NCBI GenBank assembly: GCA_003235605.1
Contig: QJVU01000146.1
Location: 1-5,635, forward strand
Length of the DNA: 5,635 nt
Direction of reading: 5' to 3'
DNA from: Planctomycetota bacterium
Lineage (GTDB): Bacteria; Planctomycetota; UBA1135; UBA2386
The position numbers and the translations under genes are program-made. Below, piece after piece: positions 4,856-5,635 of this stretch. The notes beneath the pieces are model-generated. The model had not been told where the DNA came from and did not search any database. It was given only the letters and a program-made list of their open reading frames with translations. Position 1 is the stretch's first letter, and each line of letters begins with the position of its first letter.

Positions 4856-5635
4856 TCAGCGGCCATTTCGGGGCTGTTTGAGGATCAGCCTCGAGTTCTC
4901 GCTGTCGATCTCCATGTCCAGGCGCTGCAAGACGTTGAGGCCCAGCAGGCCGGTGCCACCGAGACTTTCTCCGGGCAGGTCGAGGACCGCCGCCTGGACC
5001 TTGCCGAGGCGTATCCTGCCCAGCCTCAAGGAGGGAAGCTCCACGATCTCCACCTCCATGACCCCGCTGGCGGTCGTGACCTTCGTCCTCGGGTTGTTCT
5101 TCCTGCGCAGGCCCAGGCGGTCTGCCAAGGCAGTGGGTACGGTCGTCAGGCTGGCGCCGGTGTCCACGAGGAACCTCATCGACTGGTTGCCCACCGAGGC
5201 CCTCGCTTTGAGGATGCGCGTCTTGGGATCGTAGGGAATCACGTAGCGGCCCCGCTGGTGGTGCTCGTTCCCGTAGGCAGCGGCCCGCTGGTAGCGGTCA
5301 AGCTGGGTCGCGTAGGACGGGTCCAACCGCGCTGCCTCGCTCGCCTGGGCCAGGGCGTCGTGGTCCCGACCCACCGCTGCCAGGGCTTGGGCATAGGCAA
5401 GGTGCAAGTCGGCCCGCTCGGGAAACAGCTGGGTTCCCCGGGCCAACAGGGCAAGCGCTTCTTGGTGTAGGCGTGCGCGGCGGCGGGTGCCGGCTACCTT
5501 CAGCAGGCCGGTGGCGACCTCGTCCGCAATGCTCTTGGCGTGAGCGGACGACACCCGGAGCAGTTGCTCGTAGAAGCCGGCTGCCTCGGCTGCATCGCCA
5601 TGTCCAAGGGAAAGGAGAACGACATCGGCAAGGAT
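4856..5635 (-). CDS. TPR protein with C-terminal retropepsin-like aspartic protease domain (5' end outside window)
   Basis: The minus frame is open from the right edge to a TGA at 4856-4858, giving 259 visible residues. The in-frame GTG at 5554 is internal, because the frame continues upstream as plausible helical sequence (GDAAEAAGFYEQLLR), so the true start is beyond the window. Visible residues about 54-110 form TPR-like helix pairs (HQEALALLARG; DLHLAYAQALAAVGR; DHDALAQASEAARLDP). Residues about 130-255 match the clan AA retropepsin-like fold of bacterial aspartic proteases: RFLVDTGASLTTVP with catalytic Asp158 in DTG, then LADRLGL, and the second hydrophobic motif GLLGLNVLQRLDMEID near the end. 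A single DTG implies that it works as a homodimer. It probably cleaves a protein substrate, with the TPRs as docking surface; cellular location cannot be judged without the N-terminus. It lies 126 bases upstream of the sigma operon on the same strand. Confidence 0.88.
   Translation of the reverse strand: MLADVVLLSLGHGDAAEAAGFYEQLLRVSSAHAKSIADEVATGLLKVAGTRRRARLHQEALALLARGTQLFPERADLHLAYAQALAAVGRDHDALAQASEAARLDPSYATQLDRYQRAAAYGNEHHQRGRYVIPYDPKTRILKARASVGNQSMRFLVDTGASLTTVPTALADRLGLRRKNNPRTKVTTASGVMEVEIVELPSLRLGRIRLGKVQAAVLDLPGESLGGTGLLGLNVLQRLDMEIDSENSRLILKQPRNGR

Noticed and set aside
4787..5470. Plus-strand open frame of 227 codons opposite the TPR-protease gene
   Set aside because: The minus strand carries the DTG protease and TPR signatures; the plus product shows no domain and is a shadow.

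Overview
This window is GC-rich (about 60-65% by eye) and densely coded, mostly on the minus strand. The gene content is a HEAT-repeat protein fused to a von Willebrand A (VWA)-like domain, an ECF sigma factor with a zinc-finger membrane anti-sigma factor, low-complexity secreted proteins, and a TPR protein carrying a retropepsin-like protease. That mix suggests Planctomycetota or a similar large-genome Gram-negative lineage. This is an inference from family content; there is no rRNA or marker gene to confirm it.

Layout. The left edge (1-458) holds plus-strand genes: the probable tail of one gene ending at 88, then a 108-residue two-helix membrane protein (132-458). The latter runs convergently into the minus-strand HEAT/VWA gene (445-2259), and the two coding ends overlap by 14 bases. 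Upstream of the HEAT/VWA gene is a strong GC-rich hairpin (2326-2360), which probably terminates the next minus-strand unit. That unit, in transcription order, is a small secreted, very basic, repeat-rich protein (4016-4729), an ECF sigma factor (3431-4006) and a zinc-finger anti-sigma factor (2385-3425). The gaps between these three genes are 9 and 5 bases, so they look like one operon. Upstream again, after a 126-base gap, is the 3' part of a TPR-retropepsin gene (4856-5635) that runs off the right edge.

Working model. The anti-sigma factor, with one membrane segment and an unusually long C-terminal domain, probably holds the ECF sigma factor inactive until an envelope signal arrives. The secreted basic protein at the head of the operon could be a target or a sensor component. 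The neighbouring aspartic protease is a candidate, unproven, for processing a protein of this circuit. The clearest oddities are the protease-next-to-sigma arrangement, the nested repeat architecture of the basic secreted protein, the long unrecognised C-terminal domain of the anti-sigma factor, and the eroded metal site of the VWA-like domain. I saw no tRNA, rRNA, CRISPR array, insertion sequence or phage gene.
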